Assembly: GCA_005788935.1 (NCBI GenBank)
Contig: SYAK01000233.1
Location: 1 to 7,398, forward strand
Origin: Pseudomonadota bacterium
GTDB taxonomy: Bacteria; Myxococcota; UBA9042; PHBI01
DNA length: 7,398 nucleotides
Direction of reading: 5' to 3'
Of the stretch, positions 1-6,315 are shown in pieces; the stretch's first letter is position 1, and each line of letters opens with the position of its first letter. The notes beneath the pieces are model-generated. The model was not told where the DNA came from and ran no database searches. It saw nothing but the letters and a program-made list of their open reading frames with translations. Both the position numbers and the translations under genes were made by a program.

Positions 1-1
1 C

Positions 2-790
2 TCCGACGACGACATCGCCCAGCTCGTGTTCACCTACCTGGACCCGGACGGGCAGCCCGTCATGGTCGACTGGGATGAGGACGGAGGGACCGAGACGGGC
101 GAGGATGTCCGCGATGTCTCGTACCTGCGCGGCGACGGCGCGTTCTACTACCGAATCGACGTGCCGGAGAGCTTCCTCGAGACGGTGAAGGGCGTCGCGG
201 TCCTGGCGGTGGACTCGCGCAGTCAGGTCTCGACGGTCAAGCGGACGCAGCAGACCGTGGCGCCGACGCGGGCGACCGAGCAGGTCTGCGACCCGCGGGG
301 GTTCGATCTCTGCCGGACGGGCGACAAGTGCCTCAAGGCGCTCGACGGGCAGTTCCGGTGCCAGATGGTCGAGGACTACCGGGCGCGCATCTGTGAGAAC
401 GCGCCCTTCCTGCCGCTCGACGGGACCCCGGTCACTGGCGTCGCATCAGGTCCGAGCGGTTACGATCCGCCGCCCCTCTGTGCGGCGAACGACAGCTCCG
501 ACAAGTCCGAGGGCCTCGTGCGGGTCAGGCTTCAGGCCCCGGCCACGCGGCTCGTCATCACCACGGACCACCCTGGCACGACCTTCGACACGGTGGTCTA
601 CGTCTACGCCGGCTGCGGCAACGACGACGCCGGGCCGCTCGACTGCGTCGACGACATCGCCGGTCCGCCGACGCGTCCGTTCTCGACGCTCGAGCTGCAG
701 GACATCGGGGCTGGCGATTACCTCGTGGTGGTGGACGCCTGGGGTCAGGGCGGCTCGTTTCAGGTGTCGGCGCGCGCCGAGTTCGAGTGA
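2..790 (+). CDS. Cys-rich extracellular protein with C-terminal PPC-like domain (5'-partial)
   Basis: The reading frame is open from base 2 to the TGA at 788-790 and has no start with a plausible ribosome site inside the window. The GTG at base 26 is therefore very likely internal, and the gene begins upstream. The visible part reads as three pieces. The first (about bases 2-250) is acidic and beta-rich and includes a D/E/G-rich loop (WDEDGGTETGED), resembling the end of an Ig-like or Ca-binding sandwich. The second (about 285-485) is a Cys-rich module with the pattern C-x8-C-x5-C followed by further cysteines. The third (about 512-787) is a C-terminal sandwich with alternating hydrophobic strands, a central FDTVVYVYAGC strand and a final GDYLVVVDAWG strand, the pattern of PPC domains of secreted proteins. 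The visible part has eight cysteines, an even number consistent with disulfides outside the cytoplasm. No catalytic motif is visible. The PPC assignment is by pattern only; the specific function is unknown. Confidence 0.8.
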   Translation, partial: SDDDIAQLVFTYLDPDGQPVMVDWDEDGGTETGEDVRDVSYLRGDGAFYYRIDVPESFLETVKGVAVLAVDSRSQVSTVKRTQQTVAPTRATEQVCDPRGFDLCRTGDKCLKALDGQFRCQMVEDYRARICENAPFLPLDGTPVTGVASGPSGYDPPPLCAANDSSDKSEGLVRVRLQAPATRLVITTDHPGTTFDTVVYVYAGCGNDDAGPLDCVDDIAGPPTRPFSTLELQDIGAGDYLVVVDAWGQGGSFQVSARAEFE

Positions 791-860
791 GCCCTCCCGG
801 AGGTGGCGACCGAGGCGGGACGGCCGCACGGCGGTGCAGGGGCGGCACGGTAGAGGTTCT

Positions 861-866
861 GAGGGG
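861..866 (+). promoter_or_regulatory. Ribosome binding site of the giant lipoprotein gene
   Basis: GAGGGG lies 5 bases before the ATG at 872, a good purine-rich Shine-Dalgarno match. In the same frame, TAG at 851 and TGA at 860 block any upstream extension, so 872 is the first possible start and the choice is well fixed. Confidence 0.75.
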
Positions 867-871
867 ACGAC

Positions 872-943
872 ATGCGGACGTCAGCGGCTTGGCTTGTCAT
901 CGGCGCGATCGGAGGCGGAGGCGGGTTGGCGATGGCCGGGTGT
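872..943 (+). other. Lipoprotein signal peptide and lipidated Cys24
   Basis: The segment encodes a short Arg-containing N-region, a hydrophobic stretch (AAWLVIGAIG then poly-Gly) and the lipobox MAGC, with Cys24 encoded at 941-943. Met at -3 is less usual than Leu but tolerated. Asp at +2 is an inner-membrane retention signal in E. coli; whether that rule holds in this lineage is not known from the sequence. Confidence 0.75.
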
Positions 944-3900
944 GACGCACCCCCGGAAGCACCCGTGGAGCCAGCCCCACCGGCGGCGCCCCCGGCCGCT
1001 CCGCCAGTCCCCGCCCCACCCGCGGCTGTGGCCGCGCCCGCGGAGGGCCCGCTCGTGTCGGCCCCGGTCTCGCTCACCGACCCCGGCGCGCCCCTCATCG
1101 TGCTCGATCTCGCGGCGGGCGAGCGCCTTCTTGACGTCGTGCGGCCAGCGCCCGACGCAGCGGCCTCCGCGGCCCTTCTGCACCTTGGGACGCACGCTGG
1201 CGAGCGGCTCTTTGCGGGCGGGCAGCGGTCGCCGACGTGGGACGCGGTCTCGGCGTTGCGCTTCCTTCCCGATTCGGGGGTCGCGCTCGCAGAGGTCCGT
1301 CACCTTGGAAAGCGAGCCTATGTGGCATGGAATGGTGCGAGCTTCATCGAAAGCCCGCGCCACGACGCGGTCCGCGGCCTTGTCACGCTCGCTGGAGGCG
1401 GCTTCGCCTTCATCGGTGCGCAGGCGGGTCGGGAGGTCGTCGTGCGGTTTGACGGGCAGGCCTTCGCCGAGGTCGCCGACGGGAGCCGCGTCACCGACCT
1501 CGGGTCGAGCCCCGACGGGCGGGCCGCGACCTATGGCTTCACTCGCACGCGGCCGATGTGGGGCGTCGATGCCCGTCACTACGTCGCGGCCCCGCGATGG
1601 CACGACCTCGGCGAGGGGCACGTGGCGCTCGTCGGGCAGACGGCAAGCGGAGCCGAGGTCGTTGTCGATCACGCCGTCGTCGCGGAGCATGGCGAGCTCG
1701 GCGCGGTGATCGTCGACGTCGCCCGCGGCCAGCTCGCGTGGGCTGGGCTCAGCGGCGACCGTTGGAACGTCCATGTCGCGAACCCGCGGGCGGCGACCCC
1801 CCTCGCGTCCGTCGCGGGCTTGCCAGCGGCCCCCAAGGTCATCCGGTTTCACACGCCCTCCGGGCGTCTGCAGGCGGTCGCGCCAGCCGCCGATGGCGAG
1901 CGCCTCATCGTCGGCGCGGCCGACAACGCCCTCGAGGCGACCGAGGTCTTTCGGACCGTCAAGCTCTCGGATGTGCCCTACCGTGAGGCCCCGCTCGCGC
2001 TCGCGACCAACGGCGAGGGAACACTCGTCTTCGCGGGCGCGACGCCCGGGGCCGCCTTCGAGAAGGTCGAGCGCCTGACCGCGACGCACGGCGGCAGCAA
2101 CTTCCTGTACGTGGCCTCCGACCGCGCTGGAACGCGGGCTGTCGACGCGACGCGCGCGCACCCGACGTTCGTGAAGGTCGGCGAGCTGTTGCGGACGGAT
2201 GGCGACAAGCCGGTCTACGTCGGCGAGGCCGCGGGCGGGCAGCGGCTCGTCATCGACGGCGTCGCGTCCCCCGAGGTGGCGCGCGTCGAGCGGGTCATCA
2301 TGCGCGAGGGCGACGGCGTCGCGTGGGTCGCGACGCTCGGCGAGGGGCAGGCGGTCGGGCTTGGGACGACCCTTGGCGAGGCCTTCGAGTCCATCGACGG
2401 GCCGCGCTTCTCACGTGCTGGGACCCTCTGGTACGACGGCACGCGGGCTGGGCTGCACCATCGCGTGCGCGAGGCTGAGGCGAGTCAGGGCTACGCCATG
2501 CTCGGGCCTGTCGTCGAGACGAGGCTCCGCGGGGAGCTCGCGTGGGTCGGGCGCGAGGTGAAGGTTGAAGGCGGGACCGCGAACGGGCGCGACGACGTCA
2601 TGGTCGGAGGCGAGGTCCTCGCGCGCAGGCCCTTCTCGGTCCGTGGCGAGGCGGCCGCGAAGACCCTCGGTGCGACCGACCTCACGAGCCTGCGGCCTGT
2701 CGCGGGACGGGACGCGGTCATCCACGTCGGACGGCTCGAGGGCGGGCTCGGCGTCGGACTCGATGGTGCGGTGCACGGGCCGTTCGAGGCGGTCCGCGAC
2801 GTCCTCTCGACCCCCGATGGGGAACAGGTCGCCTTCCTCGCGCAGCGTGGCGGCACCTGGGCGGCGCAGGTCGGGGCCGACCGCCACGGCGAGCTGAGTG
2901 ACGCGAGCGGGCTCCGCTTCACGCCAGACGGCAAGGAGGTTCGCTACGACGGCGTTCGCGAGGAAACAAAGCTGACGTTTGTGGGCCGGGACGCATTCCT
3001 TGCCGTGCGTGACGCGATCGTGCGTCCCGATGCGTCGGCGTGGGCCTTCGCTGGGCAGCAGGCGGACGGCTGGCATGTGTCGGTCGCGGGAGCTGGGGCG
3101 CCAGCCCGCCTGACGAGCGAGGCCTGGGACGGGGTCGAGGGCCTGCGCTGGTCGCAGGATGGCTTCGGGGTCGATGCCCGCGTGGCGCGCGGGGAGGCGC
3201 GGCACCTGCTGCGCAAGCCCCACGGTCAGCCCTTCGCGGCGCACGCGGCCTGGGCGGAGGTCGGCTTCCCGAGGTATCACCACGCCCCGCTTGGCGCTGC
3301 GCCGCTTGGCGCCGTGACGGGCGAGGCTGACGCAGGGTTCCGGCTGCCCGTCACGGGCCTCGAGGGCCGGCCGGCCGCGAGTCTCTTCGTGGCGGTGGGT
3401 CGGACCTTCGGGGCCTTCGAGGCGACGCGGCGCGTGCGCGCTGTCGACGCAGACGGGGTGACCCTCGAGGGGGACCTCCCGGGTCTCGCGCCAGAGGGAC
3501 GCATGGTGTGGGTCCTGCCTTTCGAGGCGCCGTTCACCTACGCGGCCCGGCAGGGCCGGCAGGGGGGCGAGGTGTACCAGGATGTGTGGTACACGAAGAT
3601 CGATCCGCAAGGCTTCTCCGCGCATGGCCGCTGGCTCGCTGTCGCCCGGGGTGAGGCCCGGCCGACATCCGCCGACGCGGCCCCTGGCGAGGGCCAGACC
3701 CCGGACGCGCCGCGCAAGCCCGAGCCCGCAGACGCGCTCATCCTCGGGCCGCGGGTCGTCCCAGTGCCAGGTCGCATCGGCGAGCTGGTGCCGCACCCCG
3801 ACACCTCGCGGGACGTCCGGGACACGGTCGCGGTGGCCGTGACGCGGGCGTCCAATCCGGGATCGGGCTGGTTCGTCGTCGATGCCGAGGGCCGTGAGGA

Positions 3901-6199
3901 GTCGCTCGGTTGGGTGAGCCGCCTTGGTCTGGCCCGCTGGACAGAGCTGTCGCCGCGCGGCAGTCACACGCTGACATGGACGGGTGAGGCCGACGGGCGC
4001 GATTTTCAGGCCGTCGGGGCCGAGCGCTACGACAGCGTCCGCGACGTCGCGCTCACGCCCGCCACCGGGTCGCTCGCCTGGATCGGTCGCCGGGGCCAGG
4101 TGGAGGCTGTCTGGGCCCACGGAGGGCATGGGGATTGGTTCAGTCGCGTCCGTGACCTCACCTTCGTTGGGCCCGCGGACGCGCCGGTCCACGTCGCCGA
4201 GCATGACTACGGGCACGCGCAGGCCCTCGCCGAGGTCGCCGGTCTGCCTGTCGAGCGGGTCACGGTCCTGCCGACGGGGCGGCGCCTCGCGGCGGTCGTG
4301 CACGGCGCCACGCGGACGGGCTGGCGCGACGCCATCGGTCACGTGGTTCCGGGGGACACCCTCGCGACCACCCACTACACGGCGGCCGAGGACGGGCGCT
4401 GGTCGCTCCACGCTGGCGAGGCCCCGGGTGACGTCCGCTGGGAGGAGATCGGCTGGTTCGTCCGGACGGTCGACGCGGCTGGCGCGCAGCACCTCCACTT
4501 CCTCGGACGGGATGGCGACGGCTGGGTCGAGGTCCACGACGGCGTGCCCGGCCAGCGGGTAGACGCCATCCGCGGCGGGCGTCTGACAGCCGCGGTGCCC
4601 GCGGAGCTCTCTCCAGTCGCGCGCGTGGCTGGAGGGTCCGACGCGTCCGTCCTCGTCGATGCCGAGGGGCGCTTCCACTACGTCGGGCTCGTCGGCGGCG
4701 CGCAGGTCCTTGTCCATCGCGGCGTCGCGAGCGCGCCGGTCCGGTCGATCGCGGACGTCCGATACTTTGCGGATGGGGCCACGGTCGCGGCCCGGGTTTG
4801 GGAGGGCGACCGCGTGCGCCTGATCGTCAATGGCCACGTCTCCGAGCCGTGGGCCGCCATCGGCGAGCTCGTCTTTGCCGAGGCCACGGGTGACGTGCAT
4901 GCGGTCGCCCAGGTCGCGCTTTCACCCGAGGTGCGCGATGTCCTCGCGGCGCCGCCGCCGTCCGCGGGGCACGTGGGCGACGAGGACCGCGATGGCAGCT
5001 GGGCCTTGGAGTCCGCGCGCATCGAGCGGCACGAGCGCGCCGAGGTCGCACGGGTCAAGGCGGCGAATCTCGTCTGGGATGGGGCCCGCGAGGTGGTCCT
5101 CAGGAACGCCGGGGTCGTGGCGCGGGCGTGGCAGGTGGTCGGCGGCGCCTCGGTCGTGGCGAGCGGGACGGTGGCCGTGTTGCGCGCGGACGGGGCCTGG
5201 CGCGTCTACTACAACGGGGCGGTCGGGGAGGCCTTCGCGGGGCTCGCCGAGAAGCCTGGGCCGCTCTTTGGCGCCACGCTGGGCGAGAGCCGCTTCGTGA
5301 TGCAGCGCGACGGTCGGGCCTGGGTCGCGGGGGCCGACGCCCTGCCGCAGGGGTACGACGCGGTGAGCGGGCTCTATCGCGCCAAGGTCGGCGGCGCCGA
5401 GGTCACGGTCGCCTTCGGTCGCGCGGGGGAGGTCGACCTGCTCCACGTCAACGACGCGCCGCACCTCGCCGCCGAGGCCATCACGAACCTGGGGACCTAC
5501 GGCGGACAGCTGCGCGCCGAGGTCGTCCAGGGCAACGTCTCGCAGATCGCCATCGGCACCGAGCGCTTCGACGCCGCGGGCCCGGTCGCGAAGGCGGCGG
5601 TGACCGTCGAAGGCAAGACCTGGGTCCCGGTCGCGATGTTGAAGGACGAGCGCCGCTGGCTGCGCGAGGGTGACGCCCATGCCCGCCCGGCGTGGGCGGT
5701 GTGGGATGTCCGCGGGGTGGCGGCGGGACCCGGTGTCCGCTGGTCGTGGCTCGAAGGGACCCTCGACCGTGCGGCCGCGACGCTCGCCGTGCGCGCCGCC
5801 TCGATGGAGGTCCCGGCCAGCGCCGCGCCGACCCTGTGGGGCCCGCTCGTCGCCGAGTCGGAGCCCGCGGTCGCGCCAGCTTCCGTGCGCCCCCGGGGCG
5901 GGTCGACCGTCGTCGCCTTCGACGCGGGCGGCGCGCTCGCGTTGGTCTCTCGGCGTGTGCTCGTCGAGGTCGTCCAGGACGCCCTGGCGCGGGATGGCGT
6001 GAAGGTCGCCGTCCTGGCAGCTGCGGCCGCCGAGACAGCCGATGCGGGCGCGGCCGCACTTCAGCCCAGTCGCATGGCGGCGGTCGCGGACTTCCTCCTG
6101 TCGCGTGGGCTGCCAGCGTCCCGGCTCGAGCGCGGCGCCGCAACCGGCTCGGGCGTCGTGGTCGTGTTGCAGGAGGGTGCGCGCAAGCGGGTTCTGTAA
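872..6199 (+). CDS. Giant predicted lipoprotein with ~37-residue repeats and OmpA-like C-terminus
   Basis: This is a complete 1775-residue protein. Residues 1-23 form a signal peptide with an unusually Gly-rich hydrophobic core (five consecutive Gly) ending in a lipobox, M21-A22-G23-C24, with Asp at +2. A Pro/Ala-rich linker (about 25-60) follows, typical of a spacer between the lipid anchor and a folded body. The body is built from degenerate repeats that begin with an aromatic-x-x-V/I motif and contain a PDG-like turn, a hydrophobic strand and often a DG or NG turn. Clear copies start at residues 123, 164, 396, 433, 470, 505, 638, 709, 752, 1053, 1090, 1127, 1290, 1327 and 1495. They recall WD40/PD40-like propeller blades. 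Residues about 822-930 do not follow the repeat and are followed by a disordered linker (931-953); a second linker lies near 1358-1380. The last ~98 residues resemble an OmpA-like domain. By inference it is an envelope-anchored scaffold or binding protein. No enzymatic motif is seen, and the exact function is unknown. Confidence 0.88.
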   Translation: MRTSAAWLVIGAIGGGGGLAMAGCDAPPEAPVEPAPPAAPPAAPPVPAPPAAVAAPAEGPLVSAPVSLTDPGAPLIVLDLAAGERLLDVVRPAPDAAASAALLHLGTHAGERLFAGGQRSPTWDAVSALRFLPDSGVALAEVRHLGKRAYVAWNGASFIESPRHDAVRGLVTLAGGGFAFIGAQAGREVVVRFDGQAFAEVADGSRVTDLGSSPDGRAATYGFTRTRPMWGVDARHYVAAPRWHDLGEGHVALVGQTASGAEVVVDHAVVAEHGELGAVIVDVARGQLAWAGLSGDRWNVHVANPRAATPLASVAGLPAAPKVIRFHTPSGRLQAVAPAADGERLIVGAADNALEATEVFRTVKLSDVPYREAPLALATNGEGTLVFAGATPGAAFEKVERLTATHGGSNFLYVASDRAGTRAVDATRAHPTFVKVGELLRTDGDKPVYVGEAAGGQRLVIDGVASPEVARVERVIMREGDGVAWVATLGEGQAVGLGTTLGEAFESIDGPRFSRAGTLWYDGTRAGLHHRVREAEASQGYAMLGPVVETRLRGELAWVGREVKVEGGTANGRDDVMVGGEVLARRPFSVRGEAAAKTLGATDLTSLRPVAGRDAVIHVGRLEGGLGVGLDGAVHGPFEAVRDVLSTPDGEQVAFLAQRGGTWAAQVGADRHGELSDASGLRFTPDGKEVRYDGVREETKLTFVGRDAFLAVRDAIVRPDASAWAFAGQQADGWHVSVAGAGAPARLTSEAWDGVEGLRWSQDGFGVDARVARGEARHLLRKPHGQPFAAHAAWAEVGFPRYHHAPLGAAPLGAVTGEADAGFRLPVTGLEGRPAASLFVAVGRTFGAFEATRRVRAVDADGVTLEGDLPGLAPEGRMVWVLPFEAPFTYAARQGRQGGEVYQDVWYTKIDPQGFSAHGRWLAVARGEARPTSADAAPGEGQTPDAPRKPEPADALILGPRVVPVPGRIGELVPHPDTSRDVRDTVAVAVTRASNPGSGWFVVDAEGREESLGWVSRLGLARWTELSPRGSHTLTWTGEADGRDFQAVGAERYDSVRDVALTPATGSLAWIGRRGQVEAVWAHGGHGDWFSRVRDLTFVGPADAPVHVAEHDYGHAQALAEVAGLPVERVTVLPTGRRLAAVVHGATRTGWRDAIGHVVPGDTLATTHYTAAEDGRWSLHAGEAPGDVRWEEIGWFVRTVDAAGAQHLHFLGRDGDGWVEVHDGVPGQRVDAIRGGRLTAAVPAELSPVARVAGGSDASVLVDAEGRFHYVGLVGGAQVLVHRGVASAPVRSIADVRYFADGATVAARVWEGDRVRLIVNGHVSEPWAAIGELVFAEATGDVHAVAQVALSPEVRDVLAAPPPSAGHVGDEDRDGSWALESARIERHERAEVARVKAANLVWDGAREVVLRNAGVVARAWQVVGGASVVASGTVAVLRADGAWRVYYNGAVGEAFAGLAEKPGPLFGATLGESRFVMQRDGRAWVAGADALPQGYDAVSGLYRAKVGGAEVTVAFGRAGEVDLLHVNDAPHLAAEAITNLGTYGGQLRAEVVQGNVSQIAIGTERFDAAGPVAKAAVTVEGKTWVPVAMLKDERRWLREGDAHARPAWAVWDVRGVAAGPGVRWSWLEGTLDRAAATLAVRAASMEVPASAAPTLWGPLVAESEPAVAPASVRPRGGSTVVAFDAGGALALVSRRVLVEVVQDALARDGVKVAVLAAAAAETADAGAAALQPSRMAAVADFLLSRGLPASRLERGAATGSGVVVVLQEGARKRVL
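2057..2383 (+). repeat. Protein repeat block A (residues 396-504)
   Basis: Three consecutive units start at F396 (FEKVERL), F433 (FVKVGEL) and A470 (ARVERVI), with spacings of 37, 37 and 35 residues; a further unit starts at F505 (FESI). Each unit has the aromatic-x-x-V/I opening, a Gly turn near position 11-13, a YVA/WVA-like strand and a later hydrophobic strand. The repeat is visible in protein and not in DNA, so it is old and diverged. Confidence 0.65.
2783..3235 (+). repeat. Protein repeat block B (residues 638-788)
   Basis: Units start at F638 (FEAVRDV, with TPDG turn), L675 (LSDASGLRF, with TPDG turn), F709 (FLAVRDA, with RPDA) and W752 (WDGVEGL, with SQDG). The PDG-type turn at position 11-13 is the hallmark of PD40/WD40-like blades. 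Spacings are 37, 34 and 43 residues, consistent with loops of variable length. Confidence 0.65.
3284..3313 (+). repeat. 15-base tandem duplication encoding APLGA twice
   Basis: Two adjacent 15-base units (3284-3298 and 3299-3313) differ only at two third-codon positions and both encode Ala-Pro-Leu-Gly-Ala. They lie between repeat block B and the central non-repeat segment, at what looks like a linker. A small local duplication is the simplest reading. Confidence 0.6.
3335..3661 (+). other. Central non-repeat segment (residues 822-930)
   Basis: The aromatic-x-x-V repeat register is lost here. The segment is beta-rich with several W, Y and F residues and is followed by a charged Pro/Ala-rich linker (residues 931-953). 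It divides the repeat region into two halves of similar size. I do not recognise a family, and boundaries are approximate. Confidence 0.4.
4028..4249 (+). repeat. Protein repeat block C (residues 1053-1126)
   Basis: Units start at Y1053 (YDSVRDV) and F1090 (FSRVRDL), and the next begins at V1127 (VERVTVL), giving two exact 37-residue spacings. The opening motif matches blocks A and B although the copies are separated by hundreds of residues. Confidence 0.65.
4739..4849 (+). repeat. Protein repeat block D (residues 1290-1326)
   Basis: V1290 (VRSIADV, with FADG turn and IVNG turn) is followed exactly 37 residues later by W1327 (WAAIGEL). After about 25 more residues the register ends in a Pro/acidic linker near residues 1358-1380, and related but looser units resume, for example YDAVSGL at 1495. 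Confidence 0.6.
5903..6196 (+). other. Degenerate OmpA-like C-terminal domain (residues 1678-1775)
   Basis: The order of elements matches the OmpA C-terminal (peptidoglycan-binding) fold: an opening strand VVAFD, an amphipathic helix (VLVEVVQDALARDG), a second strand (VKVAVLA), then a helix with L1730-Q-P-S-R1734-M-A-A-V and the DFLLSRGLPASRL motif that corresponds to the YL-x-x-x-G-I-x-x-x-R-I region. R1734 aligns with the conserved Arg that binds diaminopimelate. The Asp of the usual G-H-T-D motif is not in place; an Ala-rich stretch occupies that position. The fold is likely, but peptidoglycan binding is uncertain. Confidence 0.6.
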
Positions 6200-6219
6200 C
6201 GTCGCTCGGAGCTTGCGTG
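6180..6219 (+). terminator. Weak hairpin over the stop of the lipoprotein gene
   Basis: CGCAAGC at 6182-6188 pairs with GCTTGCG at 6211-6217, extended by one G-U and one C-G pair to a 9-pair stem. The loop is large (22 bases) and holds the TAA stop at 6197-6199. No T-run follows, so this is at best a weak or Rho-assisted terminator and may be chance in GC-rich DNA. Confidence 0.25.
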
Positions 6220-6294
6220 GCGGGCACCTTGACATGGGCAGGTGCGTTGGGCTCGCGCCATGGCGGCCTGACACTGAGATTCCGCACTCCCCTC

Positions 6295-6315
6295 GGCTCT
6301 GAGAGGCTCTCAGCC
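6295..6315. terminator. Compact hairpin at the helicase stop codon
   Basis: GGCT pairs with AGCC and GAGA with TCTC around a GGC loop, with a two-base bulge; an alternative 6-pair stem CTGAGA/TCTCAG is also possible. It contains the helicase stop (6310-6312). There is no T-run on either strand. It could serve convergent transcription from both sides, but support is structural only. Confidence 0.3.

Noticed and set aside
788..874. Possible readthrough fusion of the first two genes, which share a reading frame
   Set aside because: Three in-frame stops (TGA 788, TAG 851, TGA 860) intervene, and the second gene has its own signal peptide and ribosome site.
393..1709. Open frame of 438 codons on the + strand spanning the end of the first gene and the start of the second
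   Set aside because: It is Arg/Ser/Pro-rich low-complexity translation, overlaps two well-supported genes and is a frame-shifted shadow of both.
2411..4900. Long antisense open frame (829 codons) opposite the lipoprotein gene, with similar ones at 881-2161 and 4922-6511
   Set aside because: All are in codon register with the sense gene, so they stay open simply because the sense gene almost never uses TTA, CTA or TCA in GC-rich DNA. Their translations are Arg/Pro-rich with no recognisable domain and no good ribosome sites were seen.
6229..6234. Perfect TTGACA resembling a -35 box
   Set aside because: No AT-rich -10 element lies 16-18 bases downstream on the same strand (the position reads CTCGCG), and no gene starts downstream on the + strand.
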